Positions 21,810 to 33,500 of a DNA stretch of 64,000 nt are shown here, piece after piece. The position numbers were made by a program, and so were the translations under genes. The stretch is from Sipunculus nudus (Eukaryota; Annelida; Sipuncula; Golfingiida; Sipunculidae). How positions within the stretch are numbered: position 1 is the first letter of the stretch; the number at the start of each line of letters is the position of its first letter. The notes below the pieces were generated by a model, which ran no database searches, was not told the origin of the DNA, and saw only the letters and a list, made by a program, of their open reading frames with translations. Location of the stretch: assembly GCA_026874595.1 (NCBI GenBank), contig CM049312.1, forward strand, positions 64,326,929-64,390,928, read 5' to 3'.

Positions 21810-24460
21810 CGTAAATGGGTAAAAATGATTTTCTGTATTCCTGTGTCCGTATATGCTTACGTTCGTTTTTGCATGAATTCAGCCATTGTTTTGAGGAAGA
21901 CCCAGTGAATCTATTGTACCAGCTCACGCATAAAAGTATATTCCCACACATGGAAACACAATTTTTTTCCGCATATACACGCACACTGATATACGCGCAC
22001 AAGGAACACAGCTTTATGATGACATTTTATAATCAGATCAAAAATAAGACTTTTTTCTCTGTGTGAACATGTGTCTCTATGTGTCATGTTTGTAATCTAC
22101 ATAACATGCATTAAATATGTTTTACTCAATATAGGTAAAGCCAAAAGCACACGAAGTGTCCACCATATATTCATCAGGCTTTTACGGAGTATTATATCGT
22201 AAATTTATATTTGGTTTAGCATGTTTTAAGTGTATTTCAAATAATGTTCCAGCTCTTATACATGGAGCCAAAATTGTCTTTAATAGACCCTGCTTAAACT
22301 AAAGAAAACCAAGATTTCTGATTGTCCAAATGAAATTATGAATTATTTTGCTTTAAATAATATAAAAAAGTGACTGCTTTTAGGAATCCTAATAAGGAAT
22401 CATTTAATATTATAATTCACGAATGTAAAAAAAAATTCAAGGAACCGCAAAATGTACCAGAATACTTAAATATAGTTAGTGCATATATTGTTATTTCATT
22501 CTGTCCAATTTTGTTCTGTTTATTTGCAAACATGCTTATTTCAAAATTTTGGAACATAATGTAACTAAAAATCGATGTTTGCATTTCTCCTGCCGTCATC
22601 TCGGATAATTAGTGGTCATGTTAAAAGCCAGAGCTAATTATCGCTCGAAAAAGCCAATATATACAGGGATAATCAAAGAACAATTTGAAAATCCTAACTA
22701 AAAACTTTTCAGATCTGACGTTTGGATATTTTTTTTTATGTGGAATCAATTTCTGCTACAAAAAGTTTTGAATTATTTATATTGAATGAGATATTTTGCA
22801 TTAATTTGTATATCTGAACAATTTAGTGAAATAAATCAACCAATCTATTGATATATTGATGATCTGGATCTTTATAGAAAGAGGGAAGGTTTTCTTGAAA
22901 AATATTCAAATGCGATGAAAAATACCGTAAGTTGGAGATAAATTATGCAGATTAGACAAATCTTTGAGTTTAGTGTTAAACACAGTGTGTCATAATGGAA
23001 ATAATTAAATATTATTTCACTTATTAACCGTAATATATATTCTGCTTTTCATAATGTAATCTAATGTACATATAATTTTACAAGACTAGTACTAGTAAGA
23101 TCTGGTAAGACTCATGACTACAATAATTCTTGCAGGGAAATGCATGTTTATCACCTTGTTTTTATCCACGTTTAGCTTAGGTTAATGTAATTATTCTTTT
23201 TTGCAGTCAGATACTAATTGGGTACATTAAGTCACTGGACAGTTAATTTCTAGTCAGATAACGTGAACATTCTTCACATAAAATTTATAAAACCATAGGT
23301 CTTGCCTCATTTCATTTCCTCATATAATATCTCGTTAGACCCTAACACTCGACCGTTAAAAGTTGACCTCATTAGTTCAAAGAAGTCTGCATGTGCGTCC
23401 TAATCGTCGGGGCATCCGGTCAAAACACATTAAAAGTTATGGTCTGGGTTCGAAACTTCAAGTGCAAGATGAAACCTTTTATCGGGGAAGAGAGTCACAG
23501 AAGGTTTTATCAAGAACCAGCCAGGTTCTTGAAAGTACCATACAAAAACTTTTTTTTCTAAGGGTGTACCCCAAATTCAAATCAGAAAGTTTTCTATTGA
23601 GAATATTCATTTTTTCCTCGGTTATGCCTGTCTATAACGGCTGTTTTCTAGTGGTTAATAGCTCGGAATTTAATACGGCTGCCATTTATCCAAGTTGGCG
23701 TGGGAAATGCAAACAAACTATTTAGTTTCATTTTTGTCAAAAGTTTTGAAAAAGAAGTGCTTTTTTAAATAATCCATATGGAAATTCGATAGAAGCCAGT
23801 AATTAGACATAAATGCATATAGTAGGAATACCGTAGTCAACTTCAAATGTACTCCATATCTGACATGTATTAGGCCTATATATTAAAATGGAACTTAAGG
23901 TCTTAATGACGAATCAAAGAATACTACCAATATGGCTAAATGATCCCATTCTTAAGTAAATGCTAGCAAGGATCAGTTAATGTTGGTTAACATGATGCTG
24001 TTCTGTTATTTTTGATACACGTTAAATCATGTAGGCGGATCTATATGTTCCCTGCCAATGTTAATTTTACCAGATGCCTAGATGAACATATAATACATAT
24101 TTGTGTCCTGAGCTCTTTGTCAGCATTATCCGGATGTTTCAATATTTTAACAGCACACGCCCAAGTGAAGAAACATTAGTGTATTTTATATCACTATTTT
24201 CAATGTTGTAACATTATTTATTGACATCCCGGGTTTTAGACTGGTATGGGGTACTGGTAAAAAGTTGTTAACGATATCTCAACGTATATTTGGCGTAGAT
24301 AAGTTGAACGAACTCATTTGTTAAGTGTCGATGCCACAGACAGCGCAATCATAGGACGAGTTGCGTTTACTTAACTAGATAACTGGACCATAAAGAAAAA
24401 GGGGAATACAGATTACGGAGTTTTTAACTCTGTTACCTGAATTTCACATAAGCTGAGAGA
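21810..24460. other. Intergenic sequence upstream of the VWA gene
   Basis: No gene recognised. A 'tctgggttcgaaact' motif at 23442-23456 resembles a Pol III B box and could mark a decayed tRNA-derived SINE. The 120-codon open stretch at 23363-23725 that overlaps it has no recognisable domain. Confidence 0.4.
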
Positions 24461-24468
24461 AGTACAAT

Positions 24469-24477
24469 ATGGAATAG
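24469..24477 (+). promoter_or_regulatory. Short upstream ORF (atg gaa tag)
   Basis: A two-codon uORF lies 52 bases upstream of the proposed start of the VWA gene. Another ATG follows at about 24509. They matter only if the transcript begins upstream of them, which cannot be seen. Confidence 0.3.
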
Positions 24478-24529
24478 AAGGGACCATCCTGCAGTGTGGC
24501 CTGAGTTTATGTCTGGTCAGATTACCGTC

Positions 24530-24599
24530 ATGAAACAGACGCAGATCCTCCTGTTCGTGGTAGCTGGTTATCTGATCTCTAGCAGCACGGTCTTAGCAG
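24530..24599 (+). CDS. Exon 1: signal peptide
   Basis: ATG at 24530 starts MKQTQILLFVVAGYLISSS and continues TVLAG: a basic n-region, a hydrophobic core and a small-residue cleavage site (VLA). Donor GCAG|GTGGGT at 24600, phase 1, the same phase as every later junction. The exon could belong to another gene if unseen exons lie in the next 17 kb. Confidence 0.65.
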
Positions 24600-27500
24600 G
24601 TGGGTAAACTCTACACACTCATTAATTATGCACTCTAGCACAAATGCAATTTCATCTCTTTATCGGGGGAGAGCCATCTGCGAAAACTGTAATGGGAACT
24701 CTGTATGATTGCTACCCTCGAGAAACTCTCTATGATAAAATAGCAAGTTTTTAAGTTCTGCTTAAAATTGCATGTAAACTCATTTATATAAATGATCCTA
24801 TTAAAAGGTTAACGAGGAGTCATATAACCAAGTCTGTGTTAGGTTGGGACTTAAGGAAGTATATCTGATTTACTGGTAGAAAATTTTGAGTCCTGGCCAA
24901 CCCGTAAAATCAGCATATTCGGTGGTATGCACGTGCGACATGATGAACTATTTCTAAATTAAAATCAGAAATCTAGTATAAATTACATCCCCTCCGAATA
25001 CAGATAAGATTTCAATGAAACAGTCTTTACTCAGGAAAAAAAAACGGTTTGACACGGTTGACAGATTACTGATTGCATTACCATGTATTTTACAAAAGCT
25101 TCCTATGTCATCCAAATTACGAGGATCACTTGTGGGGATTTTATGGTCAATATAGATTTTTTTTTAAATTACCAGATATTATAAATAATCAGTTACACCG
25201 GCTTCTGTGGCTCAGGAATACAGTGCAGGACTCAAAGCCGGGAGATCTTGAGTTCGAATCTCAGCCGAGGCAGTGAGATTTTTCACGGTCGGCCCAAACC
25301 CAGGGTAAGCATTCAGCAGGCTAAATGGGAAGGCCTTTCGGGGGTCCTCGGTAGTATGACCCAGCAATGGGGACGATTACGCACCCAGGGACCGCAGGTG
25401 CTGTAGTCACCGGGCCTGGTTGACGGAAGGAAACGTGTGATACTGCCCTGTCACGTAGTCCAAAACCGGAATGGAATTCTGCAGATGTACATATATGTAG
25501 TTAAGTAAGCATTAAAAAATGGAGGCGGTTACCTCCACCAAAAAAAATAAAAAAAAAAGAAAAAAAGAAAAAAATAAATAAATAAAAAAAAATACCAGTT
25601 ACAGTTTTTTCACGTTTTAATGGCTCTTTCGAAAATTCTAACCCTGGATCTGTATCCACGGTACTATTTTCAGATTTGTTTAAATACATTTGAACTTTAC
25701 TAAAACTCCGGTAACATATTTTAACTCAAAGGCACTCACAGAGCGCATACCTCCTCCTCCTTAATCCGCATCCAGGTCCGCTTCATGATGTAATTAATCA
25801 TTATATTGACATTTCACATAAATTTCCTGTGTGTGGTTAGAGGGAGGATGGTGTTCTCGGCCTTCTACCTTGCTCCCTCAGTTATCGACCATGAAAGTAT
25901 GTAAAAATCTCAAGGTGAGTAAGGTTACCATGAGAGTGGCCACACGTAGCCTGATTTATAGGTTTGGAATCCTCATTTAAAAAAAATAAAAACTAATAAA
26001 ATTACTGTTAGGCATCCTAATGACGTATTATTATTGACAAAAGTAAACACCTAGTTAAAAAGTACATTCTATTGTGTTTAATATGTTATATCACTTTTCT
26101 ACACAGCCCAACAATTTATTCTTAAGGGTTTCATCCAGCAGACTTTTTTTTCCATATTTAAATCTTAGAGTAATTAACTATCAAAGCATATAGCAGTATC
26201 TTCAATGTCAGTTTACAGAATACATGCTGATGCCTAGATAAAGCGTAGCAGACTTTTTTTCCATATTTAAATCTTAGAGTAATTAACTATCAAAGCGTAT
26301 AGCAGTATCTTCAATGTCAGTTTACAGAATACATGCTGATGCCTAGATAAAGCGTAGCAGACTTTTTTTCCATATTTAAATCTTAGAGTAATTAACTATC
26401 AAAGCATATAGCAGTATCTTCAATGTCAGTTTACAGAATACATGCTGATGCTTAGATAAAGCGTAGCAGACTTTTTTTCCATATTTAAATCTTAGAGTAA
26501 TTAACTATCAAAGCATACAGCAGTATCTTCAATGTCAGTTTACAGAATATATGCTGATGCCTAGATAAAGCGTAGCAGACTTTTTTTCCATATTTAAATC
26601 TTAGAGTAATTAACTATCAAAGCATATAGCAGTATCTTCAATGTCAGTTTACAGAATACATGCTGATGCCTAGATAAAGCGTAGCAGACTTTTTTTCCAT
26701 ATTTAAATCTTAGAGTAATTAACTATCAAAGCATATAGCAGTATCTTCAATGTCAGTTTACAGAATACATGCTGATGCCTAGATAAAGCGTAGCAGACTT
26801 TTTTTTCCATATTTAAATCTTAGAGTAATTAACTATCAAAGCATATAGCAGTATCTTCAATGTCGGTTTACAGAATACATGCTGATGCCTAGATAAAGCG
26901 TAGCAGACTTTTTTTTTCCATATTTAAATCTTAGAGTAATTAACTATCAAAGCATATAGCAGTATCTTCAATGTCAGTTTACAGAATACATGCTGATGCT
27001 TAGATAAAGCGTAGTAAGTTTTAATTTTCATATACTTCCTGCTGAAACAAAGTAGTAAGTGATGATGCTGGTTTTTACTTTACTATGGCGATGTTAATAC
27101 GCAGATATAGTGCTCTTACTCTTCTTTCGCCAAACTTGTAACTGATAACACATTGACTGTCATTGGTGATTTGTGTTTTAAGTCATTTTAACCTGTAAAC
27201 GGGGTTACTGCCTTTTGCCTTAACTGATTGTACACACTGAACGGTTTTATGACTAAATTAAAACAATTCTTCAATTTGCGAATAAATTTATGTATCTCCA
27301 GGCTTTAAGTTTTTTTTCGGCCTATGACAATTTTGATTCGAGATTCTGATCTATCATCATACTTTGATCATGTGAAACATAAATTATCAGTGAGTTGACA
27401 GATGTCAATAAATCAATCTTTGAGCCACAACATAAGGCATTTGATTTTCTTGTGGTTGGCCCTAGGTCTGAAACTCTAGAAAAAGGAATCAGTCGGGCTG

Positions 27501-30500
27501 TAGATCATCATTTTTCTTTGCAAATTAGTCAGTTCCTTGTGTCTGAATTTTCGCCTGTGTGTTTTTTCTGTAGTCTATTAGCCACAATATTTGCAATAAA
27601 TCACTTTGAAACGTTGAGACTTGTTTGTTTCGGCACCACAATGCCCTTTGTCTTATATAATACTTATCCTGTAGTTAACGTTTTTACTTTTTTTCTGAGA
27701 ATTAATAAAACATTGAGTCATATTACTCTACATGTTCCATATTGAAAATCTATTTTTTTGCACCAAGTCACGTTTAATTTTTTGTATTTGAATTTACTTC
27801 AAGTCTCACTAATTTTTGCACCTCTCATCGTTACATGAGTTTTTGTGAGATTTTTCTTAAGCCTCCAAGTTTGCAAGAATCATTTCTAGCTCAGCTGACT
27901 GAAAATCATCTGAGTTATATCGAGCACTCTTCGTCCGTCGTCTGTCCGTCCGTCTGGCTGTCATTTAAAGACCGGGTTCCACAATAACTATCAGGGGGCG
28001 TTACTGATCAACATGAGTTTAACATTGTATCTGCAACTTTTCACTTGGGCTCTGAGTGCATATAAGCTAGGTAAGAAGTTAGTATATGAGCTGGATTTTG
28101 GCAGACATGTACATAATATTGCAAATAACCGAAATAAAGTATGTTTCGATTAGAAAGTTATGTGGTTTCTGAAGAAAAAGTAATTATTTGTGCCTGTGCA
28201 CTCCTAGTTCAAATTTAACAGGGGAGGTGCAAAGATACAGCAGGCACCAATCAGAAGCCACGATGTATATAAACAACAGCACTTGGCCTCGTGTACAGGC
28301 AGGGCATGTTGATCATTAGCCTTTGTTTATAATGCTGGTACTATCCAGAACATATCCCTGCTGGAAATCTATTCATTGTGCATATATTAATCATGCACAG
28401 ACCTGGGAGCCAGCCGTTGACCTGTAAATCACCTGGCTAGAAGAAAAAAAATGACTGGCTAGCCGGCTGAGCCGGCTCTGGTCTTAGAACAATGATGATG
28501 GCTGAGTAGACAACGTTGTGGCTGGCCAGCCGGCTGAGCCGTAAAGATGTGGCAAATATTTATTGGACAAAATGTTGTCTCAGTCTAATGCAATTATATT
28601 TATATGTACAAAAATATGAAAAAAACTTAACAAATTTTTTGACAAGCTAATTACCCTTTGGATAAATTAATTTTTCAATATCACGCCAGGCGTGTACAAG
28701 GACAGTGAGTGGTTACGTGAAGGATGGGAGTTCCCCCATTGTGTTTTCAGATCTGACAATATAGCGTGTTTTGGTGAAGCTTGGCGCTTATTTGATCAAA
28801 CGAACATTGTTATGATTTTCCTCATTTCTTTTGACAGACGTTGGGACACATGAATTATTTGATCTCAGCTGATATAACGTTACATTTCTAAAAGCATATA
28901 TTAAAATCGAAAGTTTCAATTCAGCTACTGAGATATATAGATATCATTGTTTGCATCCGCTGAGCAACTGCGCTCACGTGCATGACAGATAAACCGGATA
29001 ATCGTTTTTCGTGTGCCGAACCCGCGAGTGTCTCTAAATAAATCAAAACATTTGGTAAAAATCTGTCATTTAAGGAGGGAGAGAGGTGACATAATCGAAC
29101 AAAATTGAACCCAAACCAAAGAGTTTTTATAATAATCATGAAAATTTGATTACTTAAAACACGTATTGTGAATTTTTCTTGATCTTATGTGAACAGACCA
29201 ACTCACTGCCACAATCCCTGATTCCATTTGGTCTATCTTGACTAAGATCGATATGTTTTTTCTTGCGCTGAACTTTCCCGGTCGCAATTGTATGCGTAAT
29301 TTGTCATGTGTCTAAATTGAAACAGGAATTCCGTCATGCATTTTCGCAGGTGTCAGCCTCAATCATCCCCGTGAATTCTTCATGCGGCGACATGTTTGTC
29401 AGTGGTTGAAGCAGCCGGTGTCTGCAGCTATTTGACACTGATTTGTTCTCGTTTTAAAAGTTTAGTTTCCGCTCAAGGATTTTAATGACATTCATCCATA
29501 GGTGTTTACGCGAATGACATTTGTAGCATAATTATAATATGACGTAGTAATAAGCGGTCTCTGGCTGTCGACATCGTGTCACGGTTATACGTACTCTAAA
29601 ATGGCTCATATTGGCTGGAAACAATGATAACAAAAATGCATGCATATTTCTCTATACACATAATAGCTTTTCCCCTATTGTTTTCGTTCATTTAATCCTG
29701 AATGTTAACCGAGCAGTATATCATTTTTTTTAAATATTGCACATTGACCTCAATAACTTTAAATGACCAAGCATCAGTATCTGACTGAAAATACTTAGGA
29801 ATTATCTAAATTATGGCACTTTTCTTCTTCATTTCTGAGCAACCGGGGCTAGGGTAACGCCTTTGATCAAACGGGGAATATTCCAGTTATCCGGTCTGAA
29901 AAAAGGGGCTTGCGGGAACCTTGTTAACTGTCTAACATAATGACTTACAACTTCCACAAAATTAATCAAGCATTACCATTGCGAAGCCATGCAGCTCGGT
30001 GAAATCTGCTGGTGACGGGTTCGTGTTAACATGTTATTGTGGTAACTATTTACAAGCTAAGTATGCAAGAGGATATCCATCTATTCATCAGCTTATCAGT
30101 ATTTCACCGGCGGCTGAGCCTGTGTTAAATAATTGGCGGCGGCTGGCGCAATTCGGCGGCTCAAGAAAACTATCGGCGGCGTCTTGCTCATAAAATAAAC
30201 GGCGGATGCTGGCGCAATTCGGGGCGGCTACCAGGTCTGATCATGCACCATACATTCGCTCTGAAATAACTGAATTTATAAAGCCTGTTTATATCCAACT
30301 TTTGTCAGAAAAAGTAAATACATGACCTAAATAACTTGTAGTACTCAGCACACAGTTTTCAATAGTATCTTTAGAGCCTGTGCTGCTGTATGGCTCAATA
30401 AAAATTCTCAGTCAGTTTAGTGTCAGGCGATGGACTGGATATATCAACCAGCTTGGGTTTATTCAATTATTTCAGACATAAAAACATACACATTTAATAT

Positions 30501-33500
30501 AATTGGCTGGGTCCAATTAAATGAAGCTAACAATAAGTTATTGTTCGGAACAATGAAAAAAAAGCCTAGAAAACTTTGAAATGAAATATGCTTGAAAAGC
30601 CTAGTTTACCACTGAATTTCTCTCGTGTTGTCTTTGAGCCCTGCCTTCTATCTTGTACACTTCTTTCAATCCAGTCATTAATCTTGAGTGACTTTTTGGG
30701 GCTGGACTAAACAGGTGATAAGCACAAGACCAACAATGTGTTGGTGTATACACAGAGAGCTGTACTAAGAGGGTATCTGTTTCGTATCAGTTGATAAGTA
30801 TCATCAGAATATTCAAGACTTGTATCACAAAGCCTTGACATAATATTTAATATATGCCATTCCTTTATTCAAATATTTGACATGTATAGGAATCCAAGGG
30901 GATATTAGTTTTTTTTTATTTACACACATACCCACTTAGCCAGCACGAACGATTAGAATATATGTCATCCTGTAAACCACGTGCACTGCCTGAATTTTGT
31001 GTGAAAGCTGGACCTTGAGTAGTCACATAACCTACCGTGTAAAGCCCCTTTCACACATTCACGGATAGCAACAGGGATCATCCCGGACCTTAATCCGTGG
31101 TGTTCCGGGGACAGCAGCGCGATTTCGTAAATGGGCCTTTCACATATTCACGGATAGCAACACGGATAATCCCGCAGCATCGTTCCGGAATCATCCGTGT
31201 TATCTACGGAATCGCCGTGTAAACACCGGGCATCACCGTGTTAACACCGTGTTGCATCCGTAGTGATCCTTGATGCACCAGCATGATCGGAGAAAAAACT
31301 TAAACCTGCACCCGGAAAGTGCCGGTCTCAATACGGAGCTCCCGGTGGCTACACGGTGACTCCCGGATGTATACGGTGGCTACACGGAGGTGCACGGTGC
31401 CTACAAGGAGTGATACGGATGATTTTTCGTCCGTGTACCCCGGGACGAAAAATTGTGCAGGTTTAATTTTTTCTCTGAACATGCCGGTGCGCCAAGGATC
31501 ACTATGGATGCAACACGGTGTTAACACGGTGATGCCCGGAGTTTACACGGTGATGACGGAGTTAACACTGATGATCCCGGAACGATGATCCGGGATGATC
31601 CATGATGCAATCCGTGAATGTGTGAAAGGGGCTTAAAACAAGGGAAATTTCAAAGTGAACACCTGGGTTCAGAAACCCGGACTTTAAAAAAGCACAAATC
31701 GTAATCGGTGGACCTGGAATTTACTAACTGAACACATAAACCTAAATTTAGGTCAATGTGACCAATATTCCCCGATCTACAGGGCTTGTAAGCCCCCCCC
31801 CCCCCCCTAATAATAAATAAAAATTTGATACAACATTTTCAATATTTGAATAACTAATACTTCGATTGCCATTATGTTTTTGCATGCATATTAATCATGG
31901 AGTCTTCATCAGTTCCTGCAGCCTGCAGGTGCCACCTTTTTATTTTATTCATGTTGACATAGGTTTTCCTCTATTTTTGAGGCCTTCAAATGAAGTGGTC
32001 TTGCTGTTTATGGGGCACAAAATCTAATCTTTTGACCTAGAAACTTCTAACTGTAAATCCAGGGAGGTCCTAGGCAAATAGCCTTGGAAACCTGAAATTA
32101 TGTTATGATAACCTATATTTTGTGAACGGACCTAAAACACAGCCATTGATTTAGATGGGGTACAAAATGTATCCAATAGAACCTAGAATCTTTTACATGA
32201 ATTTATGGGAGGTCCTTATTGAATCTCTTTGGAAACCAGAAATTAGGTCTCTGTGACCCATATTCTTTGAGATATGGCCCTGTGAGTCCCCAAACCCCTA
32301 GATCAATTAAACATTTGATACAAAAAATCCAGTATCTGTATACCTAATAATTGTTTACATATTTTGTCTCTAATTTTCAGACCATCAAATGAAGCAGTCT
32401 TGCTCTTAATAGAGCACAATTTGTAACCAATAGATCCGGATATTTCTAACCATAAATCCTGGCAGATTCTAGGAAAATCTCCTTGGAAACTAGAAATTAG
32501 GACATGGTGACCTATATTTTGCTAACTACTGACTTACACATGATTTTAAGCAGTAAGACGGGGCACAAAACTTCACTGTTCCACCTAGAATCTTCTAACT
32601 GTACCTCCAGGGAGGTACTAGGCAAATCTCCTTGGAAGCCTGCAATAAAGTCATGGTAACCTATATGTTGCGAAATACTGCTTTAAACGATTTCAAGCAT
32701 GAAGACAGTCAGAAAGGGCACACGATTTTAATGTTGCATCTAGAAATTGAAACTGTGAAGCCAAAGAAGTTGAAGATTTAAATGTATATTTAAATGCTAG
32801 TGGAGCGACAATCAATACTATTGCCCATTATGTTATCTTTAGAAGCTTTTGTTGCGCAATTTCTCTATTTTGGCCATTCTGTAGGATGTCTGATTTTGAC
32901 ATCGGTCTTTCCTGCAGTAGCATTCCCATTATAATTATAAGAATCTGAACAGTCCATAAAATTGGTCGAGGCATCATGTACAGTATCTCAATTTTCCTGC
33001 AAATGTATTTGAATTTTGAATAAAAAAAATATATACGGTGACATTCCAGGTATTGACTTATTAGTTAGTCCATTTGCAGCTGTTTATAGATTGGACTAGA
33101 GCAATAATGTGTTGCCAGCGTTGATGAATGTTCCATGGAAAAAAAAACATGACTATCATTAAGGAAGTAAAGGAAGGCAATTGCGCTGTCAATCTTGGAA
33201 GAAGGGTCAAACAGAAATAACAAAATGACAAAAGTCTGAAGAGCTGGTGGTTCACACAAGTAATGCTTTTATATGGATCAGGCAAGGATTTGAGAAGAAC
33301 AGTGTATCAAAGCATTGAATCATTATGATCACACTTGAAAAATCATTAGCTGAACTTCCTGAATAGGCCTACAGAGTGAATTGCATGAATGAAAGCCTGC
33401 TCGGCCCTTATGTAGAGGACCATTACATAAATGCCTTGCTTAATGTTATATATGAGTTATGTGTTTGCTTGTGACCTGACTTTCGAACAAATATCGTTTG

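Noticed and set aside
23363-23725. 120-codon frame as a gene
   Set aside because: Starts at a non-ATG codon, has no domain, and overlaps a tRNA-like B-box motif that suggests repeat origin.
25199-25272. Functional tRNA-Leu(CAA) gene
   Set aside because: Acceptor stem halves do not pair and the sequence continues into a SINE body with an A-rich tail.
26138-27014. Regular repeats considered as a CRISPR array
   Set aside because: Units are contiguous 109-bp tandem copies without unique spacers, in a eukaryotic intron.
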